Of a stretch of DNA of 60,089 bases, positions 1-7,840 are shown piece by piece. The translations under genes were made by a program, and so were the position numbers. Below the pieces are notes generated by a model. The model did no database searches and was not told where the DNA came from. It was given only the letters and a program-made list of their open reading frames with translations. The stretch is from Arthrobacter sp. 18067 (GTDB lineage: Bacteria; Actinomycetota; Actinomycetes; Actinomycetales; Micrococcaceae), in the NCBI RefSeq assembly GCF_902706295.1, contig NZ_CACSJJ010000029.1:1-60089 (forward strand). Reading direction: 5' to 3'. The stretch's first letter is position 1, and every line of letters begins with the position of its first letter.

Positions 1-653
1 CGATCTTCAACTCGCACATGTGGGACGGCTCGCACGAGACCCTGTCGGAGAACTTGCGCATCGGCCGTGAACTGCTGGAGCGTGCTGCTGCTGCGAAGAT
101 TATCCTCGAGGTGGAAATCGGTACCGTCGGTGGCGAGGAAGACGGTGTTGAGAACGAGATCAACGAGAAGCTTTACACCACCACCGAGGATGCCCTGGCC
201 ACGATCGAGGCGTTGGGTGCCGGCGAGAACGGCCGTTACCTGACGGCGTTGACGTTCGGTAACGTGCACGGCGTGTACAAGCCGGGCAACGTCAAGCTCC
301 GCCCTGAGCTGCTCAAGCAGATCCAGGCCGAGGTGGGGGCGAAGATCGGTAAGGACAACCCGTTTGATCTGGTCTTCCATGGTGGTTCGGGTTCCACGGA
401 GCAGGAAATCGCTGACGCTGTTTCCTATGGTGTGATCAAGATGAACATTGATACTGACACCCAGTACGCGTTTACCCGTCCGGTGGCCGGGCACATGCTC
501 TCGAACTACGACGGCGTGCTGAAGATCGACGGCGAAATGGGCAACAAGAAGACCTACGATCCCCGCGTTTGGGGTGCTTCGGCCGAGGCCGGCATGGCCG
601 CGCGCATCGTCGAAGCCGCCCAGCAGCTCGGATCGGTGGGCAAGACCTTCTAA
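1..653 (+). CDS. fbaA: Class II fructose-bisphosphate aldolase, C-terminal part
   Basis: The gene is already open at the left edge; about 216 residues remain, so the N-terminal third is outside the window. The enzyme cleaves fructose-1,6-bisphosphate to DHAP and glyceraldehyde-3-phosphate with a bound zinc ion (glycolysis/gluconeogenesis, cytosol). Visible family marks are the GTVGGEEDG segment, the metal-ligand stretch FGNVHGVYKPGN, and the phosphate/zinc motif FHGGSGS followed by KMNIDTDTQYAFT. Residues up to the stop align with a normal class II ending (VGKTF), so the 3' end is intact. The gene downstream starts about 70 nt later with its own ribosome site and is unrelated, so this is probably the end of its transcription unit. 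Confidence 0.96.
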   Translation, partial: IFNSHMWDGSHETLSENLRIGRELLERAAAAKIILEVEIGTVGGEEDGVENEINEKLYTTTEDALATIEALGAGENGRYLTALTFGNVHGVYKPGNVKLRPELLKQIQAEVGAKIGKDNPFDLVFHGGSGSTEQEIADAVSYGVIKMNIDTDTQYAFTRPVAGHMLSNYDGVLKIDGEMGNKKTYDPRVWGASAEAGMAARIVEAAQQLGSVGKTF

Positions 654-723
654 TGTCCGCGCCGCTTGCGGCGGAGCCCTAAAGTTGATGAACGACGCAG
701 CCAAACAAGGCCGGAAAGGAGCG

Positions 724-1362
724 ATGATGAAGAACAGTGCTTCTTTCCGGTTGCTCCGCACAGGGCTCATCGCTTCGCTCATCATCGGATTGGCCGCTGG
801 CGGACACCTCGCCGGTGGCGGGCAGCTTCCTGCCCCGACGGTTCTTCTGGGGTTGTGCGCCCTTACCGTCCTGCCGGTATCGATCCTGACAAAGTTCCAG
901 CTGTCCTTTCCCGTTCTGACCGCCCTCCTGGGTACCGGGCAGGCATGGTTGCACTGGGCCTTCCACTCCATGGCCGGAGTCGCTTCAACTGGAGCAGCTT
1001 CCTCTGGTGTGGGATCGATTGGTGTGGCATCAACTCCTGGCCACGTGCACCACAATCCGAGCTGGGCGGTTGAGGCCGCCGCCACAGGTTTCCCGGCTCA
1101 AGCCGCTGCTGACGGCTGGCAGATGATGGCGGCCCACGCGCTGGCGACAGTGATGACGGCGTTGGTCCTGGCCCGCGGTGAAAAGGCTCTCGGGGCAGTG
1201 ACGGCCTGGCTGCGTCCCTTGACGACGTTGCCCGTCCCCGCCGCGATCGTCCCGGCACGCGTCCCAGGTGCTTGCACGGCTCCGATGGTTCTTCCCCGTG
1301 ATCAGTTGGATCAGCGCATACCAGTACTACGAGGTCCACCGGCCATGATGCCCGCCGTCTGA
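724..1362 (+). CDS. Hypothetical His/Met-containing membrane protein of the copper locus
   Basis: Predicted 212-residue membrane protein. I start it at ATG 724 (second ATG at 727) because a purine-rich AAAGGA lies just upstream; the longer reading frame would run back into fbaA. Hydrophobic segments are seen near residues 10-30, 38-55, 60-80 and 130-150. Between the third and fourth lies a Gly/Ser/Ala stretch ending in GHVHHNP, and the C-terminus is Pro-rich. I do not recognise a named family. The next two genes are a YcnI copper protein and a PepSY membrane protein, and the His-rich loop fits a metal-related role, but that is inference from context. Confidence 0.75.
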   Translation: MMKNSASFRLLRTGLIASLIIGLAAGGHLAGGGQLPAPTVLLGLCALTVLPVSILTKFQLSFPVLTALLGTGQAWLHWAFHSMAGVASTGAASSGVGSIGVASTPGHVHHNPSWAVEAAATGFPAQAAADGWQMMAAHALATVMTALVLARGEKALGAVTAWLRPLTTLPVPAAIVPARVPGACTAPMVLPRDQLDQRIPVLRGPPAMMPAV

Positions 1363-1390
1363 GACCTTCGCGCATCCCTGGTGCGAACTC

Positions 1391-1418
1391 CCTTCTTTCA
1401 TTGACCTTCTTTCATTGA
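1391..1418 (+). repeat. Perfect 14-bp tandem repeat upstream of ycnI
   Basis: The unit CCTTCTTTCATTGA occurs twice back to back (1391-1404 and 1405-1418), in the 139-nt gap before ycnI. It is either an operator made of two half sites or a slippage product. The rest of the gap shows only a weak purine-rich site before the ATG at 1502. Confidence 0.7.
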
Positions 1419-1501
1419 CAAGGAACAGACGGCCCACCTGCTGGCCAGGTCAAAGGTCCCGGCCAGACTACCGACATCCTTTTCCGTGAAAGGCATCTGC
1501 C

Positions 1502-2221
1502 ATGAAGACCTCAATCCGTCGTACCCTGAAATCCGCCTCAGTTGCCACTCTGGCTGCCGGCATGCTCGCCGCGGGAGCTGCCGCTGCCACCGCCCACGTC
1601 CACGTGGTTCCCGACGAAACGGCCGCTGGCGGCTACACCCACCTGACGTTCACCGTCCCCAACGAATCGACCACTGCCAAGACGAACAAGCTCGAAGTAG
1701 CGCTTCCCAGCGATACTCCCTTTAACTCCGTCTCCGTGAAGCCCGTGGAGGGGTGGACCTCACAGGTAGTGACCGGGGAGCTTCCCAAGCCCGTCACCGT
1801 CGCCGGAGCCACAGTGACCCAGGCGCCCCGTTCGGTGGTGTGGACTGCCGACGAGGCCCACCAGATCGGGCAGAACCAGTACCAGACCTTCTCGATCTCG
1901 GTGGGTGTGCTGCCGGACGCGGGTACCACCCTTACATTGCCGGCCACCCAGTCCTATACGGACGGCAGCGTGGTTGCGTGGGATCAGAAAACCGTGGAGG
2001 GGCAGGAAGAGCCGAAGCACCCGGCGCCGTCGTTCGTGACCACAGCGGAGGACGCCGAAGCAGCAGGCCACCACGCTCCAGCAACGTTGCCAGCCCCCGC
2101 TTCAGCCACCACCCCCAGCGACGGCGGTTCAACGGCAGGCTGGTTTGGTCTGGCCGCTGGTTTGATCGGCCTCGCCGCCGGTGTCACTGCCTTGGCACGT
2201 ACGCGCCCAGTGAAGGGCTAG
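1502..2221 (+). CDS. ycnI: YcnI family (DUF1775) copper-binding membrane-anchored protein
   Basis: 239 residues with a Sec signal peptide (basic start, hydrophobic 13-30, cleavage after ATA). The mature protein should begin at His32 in the context HVHVVPDE, the N-terminal histidine used by YcnI proteins to hold Cu(II). A beta-rich DUF1775 domain follows (THLTFTVPNES, VEGW, a second Trp in VVWTADE), then a Pro/Ala/Thr linker and one C-terminal membrane helix (about 212-232) with a short basic tail. The protein should sit outside the membrane and act in copper acquisition or handling. The PepSY gene begins 7 nt after the stop, so the two are co-transcribed; a PepSY or CopCD-type partner is usual for YcnI. 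Confidence 0.9.
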   Translation: MKTSIRRTLKSASVATLAAGMLAAGAAAATAHVHVVPDETAAGGYTHLTFTVPNESTTAKTNKLEVALPSDTPFNSVSVKPVEGWTSQVVTGELPKPVTVAGATVTQAPRSVVWTADEAHQIGQNQYQTFSISVGVLPDAGTTLTLPATQSYTDGSVVAWDQKTVEGQEEPKHPAPSFVTTAEDAEAAGHHAPATLPAPASATTPSDGGSTAGWFGLAAGLIGLAAGVTALARTRPVKG

Positions 2222-2228
2222 GTTCCTC

Positions 2229-3767
2229 ATGACTCTCATGACCAAGCCCCCGGCGGGAGTCCCGGGCTCCCACAAGCCATCGACAACAATCCCGCCTGCC
2301 ACCCAACCACCCTCGGACCGAGGGTGGTTCCGGGCCTTCCTGCTTCGCATCCACTTCTACGCAGGGATCCTCGCGGGACCTTTCCTGCTGATCGCAGCCT
2401 TGAGCGGCGGCCTCTACGCAATGGCGCCGCAACTGGAACAAGTGATGTATTCGAAGGAATTGCACGTTCCGGTGGTCGACAATCCGCTCCCGCTGTCCGT
2501 CCAGGTCAAAGCTGCCATGGAGGAGGCCGGGGGAGCGGCGCCCACAAGCGTGCGGCCGGCACCCGGACCTGAAGACACCACCAGGGTCCTGTTTGCCGAT
2601 CCGACGCTTGGCGAGTCAACCTCCAGGACATTGTTCGTAGATCCTGGGACGGCCGAAATCCGCGGGGACCTGCCTACTTATGGCAGTAGTGGCTCCCTTC
2701 CCATCAGGACGTGGATTTCCAATCTCCACCGGTCTTTGAACCTTGGTGAGCCGGGCCGTGTCTACAGCGAACTCGCGGCCTCGTGGCTCTGGGTCATAGC
2801 TGCAGGTGGACTGCTGCTGTGGATCGACCGGATCCGGCGCAAACGAGCCGCCAACAAGGCCGCCGCCGTCAAACCGCGTCCTGCCTCAGGCCGTGCACGG
2901 ACAGTGTGGCTGCACGGAACCACCGGCACCGTGATGTTCCTGGCTTTCATGTTCCTTTCAGCAACCGGACTGACGTGGTCAGCGAATGCCGGAGCAAACG
3001 TCAGCACCCTGCGAACGGCCCTGAATTGGACCACGCCCAGCCTGAAGACCTCGCTGACCGAAGAGGCCGCACCCCCGGCCGGGGACCACTCCAGCCACGG
3101 TGCCGGTCAAAGCCAAGGTGCCGGTGAAAGCCCAAGAACCGGTAGCGAGGCAGTTTTCGATCCCGCAATGTTCGACACCGTAACCAGGGCTGCCAGGGCG
3201 GATATCGTCACGGCACCGATGATCGACATCAAACCCTCGGCGGCACCGGGCACGGCATGGTCCGTCACTGAGGCCGGGCGGGAATGGCCCGCCTCAGCCA
3301 GCGCGGTAGCCGTCGATCCTGCCACTGGAAACATCGCCAACCGCCTCGACTTCGATGATTTCAATCTCGCGGCGAAGCTGTCTCGCTGGGGCATCGCAGC
3401 GCACATGGGGCTTTTGTTCGGCCTTGCCAACCAGCTGGTCCTCTTGGCGATAGCTATGGCGCTGTCCGCAATGGTGGTCTGGGGATACATCATGTGGTGG
3501 AAGCGGCGGCCTACCCGGGGCAGCGACTGGGCCGTGGGCCGTCCCGCACCTCGTGGGGCGCTTGTTCGCGGGCATTGGGCCGGTGTCCTGACTGCGATCA
3601 CGGCCATGGTTGCTGTCGGACTTTTCCTGCCGCTCCTTGGGTGGAGCCTGCTGGTATTCGTCGTTCTGGACACGGTTGTTGGAGAGATCAAGCGCCATCA
3701 CGGGCGACCCACCCAAAGAGATAGCTCAAAACACTCCCAACTGGGGGTATTAGCTTCGCGGGAATGA
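2229..3767 (+). CDS. PepSY-associated transmembrane (PiuB-like) protein
   Basis: 512-residue integral membrane protein of the PepSY_TM family. The first helix contains the family's typical opening (RIHFYAGILAGPFLLIAALSG). A PepSY-like extracytoplasmic region follows, then helices near 185-200, 235-255, 390-410 and 455-480. The motif WISNLHRSLNLGEPGRVYSE and the later AAHMGLLFGLANQ are typical. Around residue 285 there is a His/Ser/Gly-rich insert (GDHSSHGAG). Members act as predicted membrane reductases or metal-linked proteins in iron or copper uptake loci. The start at 2229 lies 7 nt after ycnI, which supports joint expression and a copper role here. No ATPase or TonB component is present nearby. 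Confidence 0.85.
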   Translation: MTLMTKPPAGVPGSHKPSTTIPPATQPPSDRGWFRAFLLRIHFYAGILAGPFLLIAALSGGLYAMAPQLEQVMYSKELHVPVVDNPLPLSVQVKAAMEEAGGAAPTSVRPAPGPEDTTRVLFADPTLGESTSRTLFVDPGTAEIRGDLPTYGSSGSLPIRTWISNLHRSLNLGEPGRVYSELAASWLWVIAAGGLLLWIDRIRRKRAANKAAAVKPRPASGRARTVWLHGTTGTVMFLAFMFLSATGLTWSANAGANVSTLRTALNWTTPSLKTSLTEEAAPPAGDHSSHGAGQSQGAGESPRTGSEAVFDPAMFDTVTRAARADIVTAPMIDIKPSAAPGTAWSVTEAGREWPASASAVAVDPATGNIANRLDFDDFNLAAKLSRWGIAAHMGLLFGLANQLVLLAIAMALSAMVVWGYIMWWKRRPTRGSDWAVGRPAPRGALVRGHWAGVLTAITAMVAVGLFLPLLGWSLLVFVVLDTVVGEIKRHHGRPTQRDSSKHSQLGVLASRE

Positions 3768-3851
3768 CAGGACGATGGATACAAGCCGCGGACCCCACCC
3801 ACCAGGCCGCCCGGCATCAGACCGGCGGCACCACCAGAAAGGCAGATCCAC

Positions 3852-4214
3852 ATGAGCTTAACTTTCCAACCCCAGGAACTCTTCGAGACCGACCTGGATA
3901 AGTCCCTCCTGGGCCAACCCTTTGCGGACGTGCTCGGCGACGAGATTCGCGTGCGGATGGCCGTTCCCTTCACCAGCGACGATTCCCGCATTCTTTCGGG
4001 TGTTTGGGAAGCTGAACCAGGCCTCTCCCGCTGGGAGTTCCTGGAGCGCGGTGAAGCGATCCACGTCTTGGAGGGCCGCATGGTCGTTACCGAGGATGGC
4101 CGCGAGCCCGTCACGGTTGAAGCCGGCAACGCCGCAATTTTCCCCATCGGCTGGCAGGGAACCTGGGAGATCCAGGAGCGCATCCGCAAGTTCTTCGTGA
4201 TCTTCGCGGCCTGA
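3852..4214 (+). CDS. Small cupin protein (DUF861/Cupin_3 type)
   Basis: 120-residue single-domain cupin, ATG at 3852 after an AGAAAGG site. The two cupin motifs are recognisable: the glycine-rich first part (SGVWEAEPGLSRWEFLERGEA then HVLEGRM) and the second (EAGNAAIFPIGWQGTWEIQE). Such proteins resemble the C-terminal domain of ureidoglycine aminohydrolase-like enzymes but usually have no proven substrate. The canonical metal-ligand histidines are largely replaced, so catalytic activity is doubtful and a binding role is possible. It is convergent with the regulator at 4302-5126, separated by a 28-bp perfect hairpin. Confidence 0.85.
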   Translation: MSLTFQPQELFETDLDKSLLGQPFADVLGDEIRVRMAVPFTSDDSRILSGVWEAEPGLSRWEFLERGEAIHVLEGRMVVTEDGREPVTVEAGNAAIFPIGWQGTWEIQERIRKFFVIFAA

Positions 4215-4233
4215 CCCACCCCTGCATCACCAC

Positions 4234-4292
4234 TCACCAACGCAAGCGAACGACGGCGGGAACCTCCCGCCGTCGTTCGCTTGCGTTGGTGA
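4234..4292. terminator. 28-bp perfect hairpin between convergent genes (palindrome family B, copy 1)
   Basis: Left arm 4234-4261 and right arm 4265-4292 are exact reverse complements with a 3-nt loop (ACC). The inner arm AAGCGAACGACGGCGGGA is shared, with one change, by a second hairpin at 15649-15686. Lying between converging stops at 4214 and 4302, it should terminate both transcripts. No long U-run follows on either side. Confidence 0.85.
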
Positions 4293-4301
4293 CCTGCTTG
4301 C

Positions 4302-5126
4302 CTATGCCAGCAGCCGCCGCATCTGTTCACCGGCGTCACTCCCGGGTGCAGGTGTATAGACCACGATGTGGAGGTCCGGCCGGTCCGATGGGGAGACTTG
4401 ATGATGCTCCATGTGGAGAACGCCAACCGCGGGGTGGTGGAATTGCCGCTCGCGGGATTCGAAGCCCAGGATGTCGTACCGGTCCCAGCTCTCCTGGAAC
4501 TCCGGGCTGGCGGCCTTCAGCCGTTCCACCTGGTACTCCACATCCGGATCACCCAACCGTTGGCCGGTTTCGGCCCTGAACTCGGCCAAAAAGCGCTTGC
4601 TCGTGACGTCCCAGTCCGGGAGCAGGTCCCGGATGTAGGGGTCGGTGAAGACAAGCCACAGCAGGTTCCTGTCCGAGGCATCGAACGTTCCGATGTTGGG
4701 GTACAGCGCCTCGTACGCTCGATTCCAACCGGCGATGCCCCAATCAGGGGACAGTGCGTAGGAGGGGTTGGGGTCCAAGGCATCGAGCAGGCGTTGGACA
4801 TGGGCCGGCGCATCGGCGGCCACCGGGCCCTTTGGCGGAGCGGAGGAATAGCCGCCCAAGGAAAGCACGTAGCTCAACCCGGTATCGGAGAGATGCAGCG
4901 CCCGCGCTATGGATTCAAGGACCTGCCGCGAGGGACTGATGTCCCGGCCTTGCTCCAGCCAGGTGTACCAGGTGACGCTCACGCCGGACAGGAAGGCGAT
5001 CTCTTCCCGGCGGAGGCCGCGCTCGCGGGATCGCCCTACCGGGGGCAGCCCGTAGTCCGAACGCAGGGCCTGGGTGCGGCGCGTCCTGAGGTAAAGCCCC
5101 AACTCCTTGCGCCTCTCATCTTTCAC
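4302..5126 (-). CDS. XRE-type regulator with MmyB-like ligand-binding domain
   Basis: 274 residues. Residues about 5-75 form a helix-turn-helix (RRTQALR, then REEIAFLSGVSVTWYTWLEQGRD, then SRQVLESIARAL). Residues about 105-270 match the MmyB-like PAS-related ligand-binding domain, with LDALDPNPSYALSPDWGIAGWNRAYEALYP and VYTPAPGSDAGEQMRRLLA. The family controls neighbouring oxidoreductase or degradative genes in response to small molecules, possibly fatty acids. The start codon is GTG 5126; a -10-like TAGTGT lies exactly 6 nt upstream on the minus strand, so the mRNA may be leaderless. It is divergent from ilvD, and a 10-bp palindrome lies between them. Confidence 0.9.
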   Translation of the reverse strand: MKDERRKELGLYLRTRRTQALRSDYGLPPVGRSRERGLRREEIAFLSGVSVTWYTWLEQGRDISPSRQVLESIARALHLSDTGLSYVLSLGGYSSAPPKGPVAADAPAHVQRLLDALDPNPSYALSPDWGIAGWNRAYEALYPNIGTFDASDRNLLWLVFTDPYIRDLLPDWDVTSKRFLAEFRAETGQRLGDPDVEYQVERLKAASPEFQESWDRYDILGFESRERQFHHPAVGVLHMEHHQVSPSDRPDLHIVVYTPAPGSDAGEQMRRLLA

Positions 5127-5155
5127 GCCTCAACACTATTACTCTGGTACTTTCA

Positions 5156-5165
5156 CTACTAGTAG
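5156..5165. promoter_or_regulatory. 10-bp palindrome in the XRE/ilvD divergent gap
   Basis: CTACTAGTAG is self-complementary and lies about 30 nt upstream of the regulator start and 46 nt before ilvD. It is a candidate operator for the XRE protein. A 10-bp palindrome can arise by chance. Confidence 0.4.
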
Positions 5166-5211
5166 CAACACCGTCTTCCGCCCGTCGGAGAAGAACAGCA
5201 GGATGGTATTC

Positions 5212-7074
5212 ATGCCTGTACTACGCTCAAGAACAGTTACCCATGGCCGCAACATGGCCGGCGCCCGCGCACTGCTGCGTGCCTCCGGCGTCGCCAACAC
5301 GGACATCGGCAAGCCGATCATCGCCGTCGCCAACTCCTTCACGGAATTCGTCCCCGGACACACCCACCTGGCTCCCGTGGGCCGGATTGTCTCCGACGCC
5401 ATCCTGGCCGCAGGCGCCGTGCCGCGCGAATTCAACACCATCGCCGTGGACGACGGAATCGCCATGGGCCACTCCGGCATGCTCTACTCGCTGCCGTCCC
5501 GCGACCTGATCGCCGACTCCGTCGAGTACATGGTCAACGCGCACTGCGCCGACGCCCTGGTCTGCATCTCCAACTGCGACAAGATCACCCCGGGCATGCT
5601 CATGGCGGCCCTGCGCCTGAACATCCCCGTAGTGTTCGTTTCCGGCGGTCCCATGGAGGCCGGCCGCGTAACCCTGACGGATGGCTCCGTCCGTTCCCTG
5701 GACCTTGTGAACGCGATTGCCGACGCCGTGGACGAATCCATCTCCGATGAGGACATCAACCTCATCGAAGAGAACGCCTGCCCCACCTGTGGTTCCTGCT
5801 CGGGCATGTTCACCGCCAACTCCATGAACTGCCTCGCCGAGGCCATCGGCCTGGCCCTGCCGGGCAACGGCTCCGTGCTCGCGACCCACACCGCCCGCAA
5901 GGCGCTGTATGAGAAGGCCGGCGCCACCGTCGTCGATCTCGTGAAGCGCTATTACGACGGCGACGACGACTCCGTGCTGCCGCGCTCCATCGCCACCGCC
6001 GAAGCATTCGACAACGCGATGGCCCTGGACATCTCCATGGGCGGCTCCACCAACACCATCCTGCACCTGCTGGCCGCGGCCCAGGAAGCAGGAGTGGAGT
6101 ACGGCCTGGCCGAGATGGACGCCAAGTCCCGCCAGGTGCCCTGCCTGGCCAAGGTGGCCCCGAACGTCGCCGGGGACAAGACCTATTACATGGAGGATGT
6201 GCACCGCGCCGGCGGTATCCCCGCGCTCTTGGGTGAACTGAACCGCGGCGGCCTCCTGCACAAAAACGTCCACTCGGTGCACTCCAACGACCTGGACGGC
6301 TGGCTGGACGACTGGGACGTCCGCGGCGGCAAAGCCACCGCGGAGGCGCAAGCGCTCTGGCATGCGGCTCCCGGAGGCGTCCGCTCCTCCACCGCGTTCT
6401 CGCAGTCGAACGAGTGGACCTCCCTGGACACCGACGCCGAGGGTGGCTGCATCCGTTCCGTGGAGCACGCCTTCTCCAAGGACGGCGGCCTGGCTGTGCT
6501 GCGCGGCAATGTCGCAGTGGACGGCGCCGTGGTGAAGACCGCGGGCGTGGACGAGTCCATCTGGATTTTCGAAGGACCTGCGGTTGTGTGCGAGTCACAG
6601 GACGAAGCTGTGGAGAAGATCCTGAACAAGACCATCAAGGAAGGCGACGTGGTGGTCATCCGCTACGAAGGCCCCAGGGGTGGTCCGGGCATGCAGGAAA
6701 TGCTGTACCCGACGTCGTTCCTCAAGGGCCGCGGCCTGGGCAAGAAGTGCGCCCTCATCACGGACGGCCGCTTCTCCGGCGGCACCTCGGGCCTGTCGAT
6801 CGGGCACATCTCGCCGGAGGCTGCCTCCGGCGGAACCATCGCCCTGGTGGAGAACGGCGATATCATCAGCATCGACATCACGCAGCGCTCCCTCCAGTTG
6901 CAGGTCTCCGACGAGATCCTCGCCGAACGCCGCGAAAAACTTGAAGTCAACGGTGGCTACAAGCCAAAGGACCGCGAACGCCACGTCTCACCCGCGTTGC
7001 GCGCTTACGCCGCCATGGCACTGTCCGCGGACAAGGGCGCCGTCCGCGACGTCTCGCTGGTGGAAAACCTCTAA
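5212..7074 (+). CDS. ilvD: Dihydroxy-acid dehydratase
   Basis: 620 residues from ATG 5212. I chose this start because IlvD proteins begin with a short sequence like MPVLRSRTVTHGRNMAGARAL; the open frame back to 5107 is spurious. The enzyme dehydrates 2,3-dihydroxy-isovalerate and -methylvalerate to the keto acids of valine and isoleucine synthesis using an iron-sulfur cluster and Mg2+. Visible marks: THGRNMAGARAL, the cluster cysteines in CISNCDKITPGM and CPTCGSCSGMFTANSMNC, MGGSTNTILHLLA, RYEGPRGGPGMQEML and TDGRFSGGTSGLSIGH. Length and ends are normal. It is monocistronic here, followed by a classic terminator at 7094-7148. Confidence 0.97.
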   Translation: MPVLRSRTVTHGRNMAGARALLRASGVANTDIGKPIIAVANSFTEFVPGHTHLAPVGRIVSDAILAAGAVPREFNTIAVDDGIAMGHSGMLYSLPSRDLIADSVEYMVNAHCADALVCISNCDKITPGMLMAALRLNIPVVFVSGGPMEAGRVTLTDGSVRSLDLVNAIADAVDESISDEDINLIEENACPTCGSCSGMFTANSMNCLAEAIGLALPGNGSVLATHTARKALYEKAGATVVDLVKRYYDGDDDSVLPRSIATAEAFDNAMALDISMGGSTNTILHLLAAAQEAGVEYGLAEMDAKSRQVPCLAKVAPNVAGDKTYYMEDVHRAGGIPALLGELNRGGLLHKNVHSVHSNDLDGWLDDWDVRGGKATAEAQALWHAAPGGVRSSTAFSQSNEWTSLDTDAEGGCIRSVEHAFSKDGGLAVLRGNVAVDGAVVKTAGVDESIWIFEGPAVVCESQDEAVEKILNKTIKEGDVVVIRYEGPRGGPGMQEMLYPTSFLKGRGLGKKCALITDGRFSGGTSGLSIGHISPEAASGGTIALVENGDIISIDITQRSLQLQVSDEILAERREKLEVNGGYKPKDRERHVSPALRAYAAMALSADKGAVRDVSLVENL

Positions 7075-7093
7075 GGGACCGTTCCGCGCTTTA

Positions 7094-7150
7094 GCCGCCT
7101 GCCGACGTCGTGCTTCATTTGAACGCACGACGCCGGTGGGCGGCTTTTGT
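7094..7150 (+). terminator. Rho-independent terminator of ilvD
   Basis: Arms 7094-7113 and 7125-7144 form a GC-rich stem with a few mismatches around an 11-nt loop. They are followed directly by TTTTGTTT, which overlaps the stop of kdpE on the other strand. Confidence 0.85.
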
Positions 7151-7840
7151 TTACGGGACGAACCGGTAGCCCATCCCGGGCTCGGTGATGAAGTGGCGCG
7201 GGGTGCCCGGTTCAACTTCCAGCTTCCGGCGGAGTTGCGCCATGTACACCCGGAGGTAGTTGGCTTCCTTGGCGTAGGCCGGGCCCCACACCTCGGTGAG
7301 GAGTTGCTGCTGGGTGATCAGCTTGTCCGGATTGCGGACCAGGATGTCCAGGATGTTCCACTCGGTGGGCGTCATCCTGACGTCCTGACCGGACTTGGTG
7401 ATTTGCCTCTTCGCAAGATCCACGGTGAAAGAGCTGGTCTCGATCGTGGTGGTTTCATCGCTTGATTCGGTGCTTCGCCGCAGGATGGCCCGGAGCCGTG
7501 CGAGCAGTTCGTCCAGTCCGAAAGGCTTGGTGATGTAGTCGTCCGCTCCGGCGTCCAGTGCTTCCACCTTGTCGCCGGACCCGTGCCGGGCTGACAGGAC
7601 CAGGATGGGCACGGCGCTCCACTCGCGGAGCCGGGTGATGACCGTGGTGCCGTCGATGTCCGGTAAGCCGAGGTCAAGGATGACGACGTTGACCGGCCGT
7701 TGCGCGGCAGCGTGGAGTGCCGATTCGCCATCCATGGCTGTTGTGACGGTGTATCCCTGCCCTTTGAGGGTGATGGCAAGTGCGCGGACAATGTGGGGAT
7801 CGTCGTCCACTACCAGAACGCTATTCATGCCGGATGCCAT
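7151..7840 (-). CDS. kdpE: Response regulator KdpE
   Basis: 229-residue OmpR/PhoB-type regulator. The receiver domain (about 5-118) has the acidic pocket VVDDD, the phosphorylated Asp in VVILDLGLPDIDG, a conserved Ser (LVLSAR) and Lys in DDYITKPF. The C-terminal winged helix (about 130-228) has MTPTEWNILDILVRNPDKLI and a typical ending GMGYRFVP. It receives phosphate from KdpD and activates kdpFABC under potassium limitation. The start overlaps the end of kdpD: ATG 7840 gives a 20-nt overlap, and an internal ATG at 7828 (MNSVLVVDDD) would give 8 nt, so translation is coupled either way. Confidence 0.95.
   Translation of the reverse strand: MASGMNSVLVVDDDPHIVRALAITLKGQGYTVTTAMDGESALHAAAQRPVNVVILDLGLPDIDGTTVITRLREWSAVPILVLSARHGSGDKVEALDAGADDYITKPFGLDELLARLRAILRRSTESSDETTTIETSSFTVDLAKRQITKSGQDVRMTPTEWNILDILVRNPDKLITQQQLLTEVWGPAYAKEANYLRVYMAQLRRKLEVEPGTPRHFITEPGMGYRFVP

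Noticed and set aside
5227..6468. 413-residue minus-strand open frame over ilvD
   Set aside because: It lies wholly inside ilvD on the opposite strand, with Gly/Val/His-rich low-quality composition caused by high GC codon bias.
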